Below are positions 57,609-64,000 of a stretch of DNA of 64,000 nt, in pieces. The DNA is from Cryptomeria japonica (taxonomy: Eukaryota; Streptophyta; Pinopsida; Cupressales; Cupressaceae), in NCBI RefSeq assembly GCF_030272615.1, contig NC_081409.1, forward strand, positions 874,252,594-874,316,593, written 5' to 3'. Made by a program: the position numbers and the translations under genes. A model generated the notes under the pieces. It saw nothing but the letters and a program-made list of their open reading frames with translations, made no database searches and was not told where the DNA came from. Within the stretch, counting starts at the first letter, position 1, and each line of letters starts with the position of its first letter.

Positions 57609-60600
57609 GGTCCCTATATCTCTCCATCCCTTATGTGAGATCAATAAAGGCACACATCTTTGAGTACCTTCCGTCCATATAAAAGACCTCCATATTATTC
57701 CTATCTATCCATGCATCTCCCTCCAAGTATTTTGGATGCCAAGCATAAAAGTCATAAATCAAGCAATCCAAATGTATTCAAGGATCAACATGTCTAATCT
57801 AATCGACATGTCAAAACAAAGAAAAATACAAAATGCCACAAAGGCCCACAAAGAAAGAAGAAAAGTTAAAAGTTATATGGGTTCCTAAGGAACTTGTATA
57901 AGCAATGCACTCTAAGGAACTACAAAAGCATGAAAAATCAAAAACCATGTGGATCCCTAAGTGGCTGCTTGAAGCAAAAAAATTCTAAAGAAAAATCAAA
58001 ATTGGAATCCAAAATTGTTATTCCTCCATCCAAACCTTCTGAGTCTATTCCTTCCATCACCTCCTTCATCCATTTTGGGTTCTTATGCCCCAAAATCTGT
58101 AACCTTTCCTCCATCCAAATCTCAAAAATATGAGATTCACTTCTCTTCCATATGTTTACCATCCCTCAAGCTGTGTGCCAATGTTGATCTTTCCAACATT
58201 TCCATCTAGCCATACACAATTCTTCCAACATCCCATCCATTATCCAACACCTCTTTTTCACCCTTCCATCCCTCTTATCCAATCCTTTGCATAAATCCTT
58301 TCCCTAGTTTTATTTCATTATCATGCCAACATATTTGAGCATACCTTCATAGTCATGGTCTATTGCAACTCATATTCCAAGGGTACCATCCAAAGAAGTG
58401 AGGCATTGGGGGTCCTTCTTCCATCCCCTATCATGCCTCCATTATCTTCCAAAAAAGAAAAAAAAAGAGTAAAGAGAAATAAATTCATCCTTGTGTGAAA
58501 ACCACTTCTTATGGCACCTTGGTCAAGTACCATGATGAAAACTTGGCAAATAGGCATCATGTTTAATTTATGAACTTCTTGCACACAACATTGGGGGGCA
58601 GATTTTCTCCTTCATATCCTATTGCCCTTCATTATCCTATCATACCCCTTTTATACCCCTTCCTTGTTCTATCATCCCTCATGTACATATCCCTTTTTTA
58701 CCTTTGAGCTTGACAAGGTTAAGGATCTTTGTAGGCTTCATGTGTCCTATCTTCTACACTTGATCTAGACCCTTTAGCTCCCATCCATTGCTCGCTTACA
58801 TCATTACCACCTTTGATCTTTCTTATCCTATTTGTCCCCTATCCAGATCTATTCCTTGATCTTGATCAACACTATGGACAAAATGCAAAAACATGCTTTC
58901 CACAAACCTCTTGACATGGTCACTTCTTTGGACCATATGACTTGGTTACACTATATCCTTACTTCGTTGTGCTATATCCTTTCTTTACATTGCTAAAATC
59001 CTTGCTTTACATTGATATATCTGGTCCCTGTGTTTGGATTAATGTTGTGAGATAGTCCTTGAAAGCATCCACCATAATTTTCTTATCCATTCATGTACTC
59101 AAAATCCCTTTTGCCTTTCTAGACACTAGGGGCAAACATCAAAAAACTCTAAAAATCAAAAAAAGTACTAAAATAATCCCTTTAAAAATAAAAAAATAAA
59201 AAATCTTGAAAATCAAAGCATGAAAGCAAGGACTATCTATCAAATCAAACCAACAACAGACAAACTCTCAAAGTCTAAAATCAAACTGATCACATGTCTA
59301 ATCAACATAAACCAAACACTCTTATCAATCATCAAACAATCAAAAAGAATGACATAGATTAGTGTGACTGCTGGATTTTGTCCTAGTTAGTCTTATCTTT
59401 ATCAACTAATGGTAAAACATGTTTCATCTTTAAAAATCACTAAAAATTTTATGCTTTCCTCTTTTTCCGCTTTGCTTTTTCTTGTGCATAATCTTTAGTC
59501 ACTTTCATGACCTCCCTTGGTTCTCCTTAGAACCCTCATGGCTTGCAATCGATCAAAATTATAGTCCTAGGGCAGTTCAATCTTAAAGCCCTTAGCAGCT
59601 CAACCAAGCCATCCTTGTGTCAGTTAAGTCTGGATCATTCACTCTGAGTTAGTCATCTGTCTCCTACCTTATACAGAGTTTTGATCACTGGATCCTTATC
59701 AAACATGCAAAACAAGAACAACTAAAAATAACAACTCAAACTGCTTGAGCTATGCTAACATTTTCTTTGTATGTTGTCTTTTATATTGGCTTTCACTCAT
59801 TATTCCCTTTGAGTAACTCAAGGAAGTCTATCTTGACTAAGAGGTATGAGGATTGGGGGCATAATACCTTTCTTTGTTTCCTACTTATGGATGTGATTCC
59901 GATGATCTGAAAATGTTCTATAAATTGGGTGTCTGTGATAAGAGCCTTAGCATTAAAGTGAAATGACCTAACATACCTCGACTCCATTTATATGCACGCT
60001 TAATTTAGTGAGGTTGGAACTATTTCCTTGTCTATTTTAATTGTCTGTTGTGTTTGCATGCAAGAAGCATTCAAGTCATCTTGGCCTCCTTTTGCCTTGG
60101 TGCTTATGTTTGACTGCTATATCAAAGAGGACATGACATTTAGGTCATCTTGGCTCTTTGTGCCTTGATTCTTATGTCTATTTCCTATATTTAATGCTCA
60201 ATGATGATAAGAAAGAAAATCAAAATCCAGTGACTAGGTCCTAGTTGCATCTTCTGCATTCATGTTAGGTTTCATGCCTTGCATGGTGAATCTGGCATAC
60301 TAATGATGATTTTGGTCTTCTTCACCTAGAGCTTGAATTTAAATCAACCTTCTCTTCATGGCTAAGTGGTCAAAACCCTAATTTTCAACTTGCCCTGATT
60401 AGCATGAAAACTGCACCCTTGGTTAATATGACTATCCTGATTCCATTTTTGGGATCAAAATCAAAATTCGAGATCTTCTTTCTAGTCAATTTTACACAAC
60501 TGTGACCACTTAGCACTTTCATCAAATGCTCATTCTTTTCTTCAATTTGCACTTAATTTCTCATCAATCAATGCTAAATCTTTAAATGGCCCTCTGAATC

Positions 60601-61413
60601 ATTCTTTGTGCTCAAATCATTAGTCGCTTAATCTTTTTATCAAATTGCTTGAAATCACTGTGCAACCTGCCGATCTTTCGATTTCTCTCCAGAGGGGGCA
60701 TACTCATGACATCATCATCATCAATGATCACATCCTCAAAGTTGATAATTTCTTTCAAAATCTTCATTACAAGTCGAGAAGCTCATCTTTACCAAACATC
60801 AAACAAGACCTTATCGCTAGGGGCATCTTAGCTTCATCGCTTCATATCAAGTTAAGATTTCTTGATCATCTGAATCAAATCAATCTCTAGGGGCATGCCA
60901 GTTTTGTCACATCAAATCAAGCTGATATTGTCTTCATTTGAATCAGTCTCTTAACATTAATCAATTTTATCGCTTTTCATCAAGCTGATTATTTGTTTAA
61001 ACTCAATCAAGGGTTTAAAAAGTATCTTTAATCACACGCTCAATCTAAGTAGGTGTTCAGTTTCATCGCATCAAATCAATCTAGATAGTTTATCTTTTCT
61101 CATCGTGTCTTCATCCATCAAGTTAAATATCATTTTTATCTTTGCTCACTGTGTCTAATTCAATCAATTTCTACATCAGTAAGATCCTCTTCTTGATCCA
61201 TCAAGTTCAGGTTCAGTATCTTTTCTCTTCATCGGTCTTAGTTCAATCAAGTTTGGGATTGGTATCACTTTCAATCAGTCTGTTTAGTTTCATCACTTCA
61301 AAACAAGCTAAATACCTCAATCTTCATCTGGTTCATGATCAATCAAGTTCATAACTAGTATCTCCTAGACATCAATTGTTCTTTGAATCAATGCATTGTT
61401 TGCATATAAATTC
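57609..61413 (+). other. F 3' noncoding region, about 3.8 kb
   Basis: I see no pol motif in any frame. The 57650-58650 part still looks like decayed low-complexity sequence of the ORF type (TCCATCC and CCTTCC words). At about 60820-61360 a diverged repeat occurs, built on TCATCGCATCAAATCAAGCT words at intervals of about 60-90 bp. Otherwise nothing is recognised. Confidence 0.55.
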
Positions 61414-61426
61414 AAAGAGGGGGAAA
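61414..61426 (+). promoter_or_regulatory. F polypurine tract
   Basis: AAAGAGGGGGAAA lies directly before the 3' LTR. It is a classical PPT. Confidence 0.9.
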
Positions 61427-62503
61427 TTTAATACCCTAAAAATGGTCATCCAAAACCATGGGCCCCTAATCTCAACTAATTTTCTTAAATTCAATAAAAT
61501 TTATTAAGGTCCTGAATCAAATAATCAATTTAAATCAATCATGAGAGCCTGATTAATTAATTCCTAAGGTATAAAAATGCAACATGGCAATTACAATTAA
61601 TTAAATTCTCATTTAATTAATTGATCAAATTCAAAATTCAAAATAGAAAATCTTTTTAAAATCAAATATCTCATTTATTTAATTAAATATCTTTTGCATA
61701 TTTAATAAATAAATAAAAATTGCCATAAATTTTTAAAAAATGGAAACAAATCAAGAAAGAGGAATTAATTTGAAATATAAGTTGGAAATTATGAGCACAA
61801 AAATTCAAAATAGGAAACAAATTGGTTGAACTCAAGAAAAATGGAAAGAATCTGAGTTGCTAATTTAAACTCAATCTTATCTCTCCAAAATGGAATTAAA
61901 TTGTCCAATCAAATCATTTCAACTAGATTTTTCTTCCTTCTAATCGATCTTGACCATTCATTAAAGATCAATCCTGACCTTTGGTCTCCCTCTTGATTTT
62001 CCTATAAATTCAGACTCTCATTCTTCAATCAACATTTGAGAATTTTACATCGTTATTAAGCTAATATTGTGTTGTAGTTTATCGAGGAAATTTTGAAGAC
62101 ACTTTGCATAGTTAATTCATCAATCAAATTAGTTTTTATTTATCTTTTATTTAATCTTACAATCATTTAGACTTCTAGTTCATTAGCTTAGATTCATTTC
62201 TCTTATCTAGATTCAATTTCTTGCATATAATCTAGTTTAGCTTCATTTAGAGCTTTGATCATTTAGCTTGATAATCTCATTTTACTTAATCAATTAATCT
62301 TGCATTTAAAAATCCTCCATTTGAGTGTAGTCTAGTCACTGGATAGCTTAGCAATTTGAGAGCAATCCACACTCGCACTTTCTAGGAGGAAAGAAGTCGA
62401 CTTGCAATGGATTTCATTTTGATGTTTTTTATTAAGTAACCCATGCAAATAATGGTTTATTGAAGTGTTTGTGCCTTTGGAAGTTCCCAAAATTTCACAC
62501 ACA
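61427..62503 (+). repeat. F 3' LTR
   Basis: The LTR is 1077 bp, starts TTTAATACCC (TG decayed) and pairs with 52548-53631. It is followed by ATAAG. Confidence 0.9.
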
Positions 62504-63156
62504 ATAAGTTGCAAGGGTTCCTAAATCAGTTATTGAGTGTTGGAAGCCAAGTGTTCTTGTTTGGTCTAATTCTACAAAGTTGTCATTCCTAGTTGCAATA
62601 AAAAAATAGGTGTAAACACTAAGAGTGGGATTATGATCTAAAGTCTTCATGTAGACCTTTTTCATTATCCCTTATGCCACATTTCAAAGTCTAATCATGA
62701 CATGGGAATAATCAAGTATAGTAATGTCCAAGTGTCCTAAAGTGAGTCCCAAGACAAATGTAAAATCAAAAGCCCATGAGTCTAAGTTATTTTAGAGTGG
62801 AAGAAGCCCCTTAGCCATTTTGAGTTGAGAACCAAGTAATTCCTTCTTCTACATCACACAAGCACCACCGATAAGTTTCTCTATGCATATGATCACAACA
62901 TACTATCATTGAATCTTTGGGGCTTAGATGAGTGCCAAACTATAGTTGAAGTCTCACTGATAAACCTTTCCCACTTAACCCACATGATTTTTAAAGAGCC
63001 TCATCATCAAGTCATTAGGTCACAAAAGGGAACCCAACAACCAATGCAAGTCTCAATGATGAAAATCACCTAGGTGATTCATTTTGCACATGGACTTTCA
63101 ACACTTTATTAAGATACTTTTAGGGCTCGAGGGGTCATGTGTTTGGCTATAATAAG
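62504..63156. other. Intergenic DNA, no gene seen
   Basis: This is the right flank of F. It has one copy of the motif GGTCACAAAAGGGAACCCAA at about 63010-63030. No coding or RNA feature is supported. Confidence 0.5.
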
Positions 63157-63722
63157 TGTTGGATTGGTTGAATAGACTGGAATTTTGAGAGGGGGGGTGA
63201 ATTAGTATTCCCACACATTTGAAAACTTTCTCACAATTTCTAAACCTTTTACTGATATATCAATTTCACCAATTAAGCTTATCAACATGCAATAGAAAAT
63301 GATGAATAAACAAGAAACACAACCACAAATGGAACATCAGATTTTATACATGGAAAACCCAAATGGAAAAACCATAGAGAGTGTTATCTCTCAAGATAAT
63401 ATAACTAGTTATATGGTGCTTACAAAATGGGGTGGCTCACTACCAAATTACAAAAGCTTCTTGCTACCAAAATGCTCACTACAATAGAAAATAAATGAAC
63501 TAGAAAAGTTGCATCTCCAAATGCATGAAGTTAGTTCAAAGATAAGCTTAGATAACTACTCACAAAAGATTCATAGCCAATCCGGTAAGGGATCACATTA
63601 TCATTGTCTACAACAAATCCTATAAAGGATTACTACACCGCTAACCACAATTCAACATGCTCCTTACTCTATCACACAACACATACTCCATTGATTCACA
63701 CTTTGCTCTTCTTATATCTCGC

Positions 63723-63724
<2 letters not shown>

Positions 63725-63813
<89 letters not shown>
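63725..63813. repeat. CA microsatellite, about 44 repeats
   Basis: This is an uninterrupted CA dinucleotide run. The open frames through it (Thr-His or Cys-Val repeats) are an artefact of the repeat. Confidence 0.97.
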
Positions 63814-63816
<3 letters not shown>

Positions 63817-63844
63817 TCACACATCTCACACATCTAGTAAATGC

Positions 63845-63895
63845 ACACACACACACACACATATGTATGTGTGTGTGTGTGTGCATGTGTGTATA
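63845..63895. repeat. CA/TG inverted repeat
   Basis: A short CA run is followed by ATATGTAT and then a TG run. This forms a near-perfect palindrome that could fold into a hairpin, followed by an AT-rich tail. Confidence 0.8.
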
Positions 63896-63921
63896 TATAT
63901 AAATTTTTTGATATATATATA

Positions 63922-64000
63922 TGTTGGAATAAATCAACACTGAGAAGGGGGGCTGAATCAGTGTTCTGGGAATTTTAAACTTGTTATTTTGATTCTTTAA
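63922..64000 (-). repeat. Second LTR-like start, cut by the window end
   Basis: TGTTGGAATAAATC is followed by GAGAAGGGGGGCTGAATCAGTG. This is the same start and G-run/TGAATCAG module as in the other LTRs of this family. Only 79 bp are visible. Confidence 0.5.

Larger units (their letters stand above)
52548..62503 (+). mobile_element. Element F: pol-less gypsy-type LTR element
   Basis: Element F is 9956 bp and the only plus-strand element here. The LTRs (52548-53631, 61427-62503), a Lys-type primer site and a PPT are all present. The flanking words are GTAAG and ATAAG (4 of 5). One long reading frame (55812-57608) carries a gag-type knuckle block homologous to that of E. No protease, RT, RNase H or integrase is visible in the other 5.5 kb. 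It is therefore a non-autonomous element, probably served by Tat-like elements such as E. That last point is an inference from the shared gag block. Confidence 0.88.
63157..63921 (-). repeat. LTR-like sequence related to the A/B/C LTR family
   Basis: It starts TGTTGGATTGG and is followed by GAGAGGGGGGG and TGAATTAGTAT near 63190, then CATGGAAAACCCAAATGG and AAAAACCA near 63350. The LTRs of A, B and C have the same modules in the same order. The far end is not defined: it may stop at 63921 or be interrupted by the next LTR-like start. No partner is in the window. Confidence 0.55.

Noticed and set aside
63604-63940. Long Thr-His and Cys-Val open frames
   Set aside because: They are translations of the CA microsatellite and have no other support.
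1-64000. CRISPR arrays, bacterial operons, rRNA or tRNA genes
   Set aside because: The spaced repeats seen are LTR minisatellites or leader repeats, and no RNA gene fold was recognised. All coding signals are of plant retrotransposon type.

Overview
This window looks like intergenic DNA from a large, repeat-rich plant nuclear genome. It is AT-rich and has no intact host gene, and almost everything that can be read is LTR retrotransposon in several states of decay. The Ty1/copia and Ty3/gypsy types, the initiator-Met and Lys tRNA primer sites, and the nesting all fit a land plant. A gymnosperm-sized genome is plausible, but the sequence alone does not prove it.

Layout: (1) 1-4106, the 5' part of a minus-strand copia element (Z), cut by the window edge. 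(2) 4407-23667, a minus-strand Sirevirus-like copia element (A) with a perfect 5-bp target duplication. Two further complete LTR elements are nested inside it: B (6942-12843, in the reverse transcriptase region) and C (14812-21497, between gag and protease). Without B and C, element A is about 6.66 kb. (3) 23668-28644, intergenic DNA with a short triplicated repeat, an unidentified decayed reading frame and part of an old reading frame G. (4) 28645-33969, element D, a gag-protease-only element. (5) 34327-48712, element E, a nearly complete Tat-type gypsy element with gag, protease, G-patch, RT, two RNase H domains and integrase. (6) 48713-50110, more of reading frame G, which E splits and D probably also splits. 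(7) 51137-51474, a 338-bp TRIM with a perfect target duplication. (8) 52548-62503, element F, a plus-strand, pol-less gypsy-type element whose single long reading frame shares the gag knuckle of E. (9) 63157-64000, LTR-like sequence related to the A/B/C family, with a long CA microsatellite.

The most interesting content is the B/C pair. These are two related, pol-less LTR elements with the same two-gene plan: ORF1 is a coiled-coil protein with four zinc knuckles, and ORF2 is a large protein of unknown family with a very basic middle and a coiled-coil C-terminus. Their LTRs and polypurine regions share short modules with autonomous element A, which suggests that A-like elements mobilise them. 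D and F also keep gag-type coding and lack pol, so pol-less, gag-retaining elements recur here in at least three lineages. Many in-frame stops look like C-to-T decay of methylated CAG, CAA or CGA codons. All coordinates, identities and counts were read by eye.
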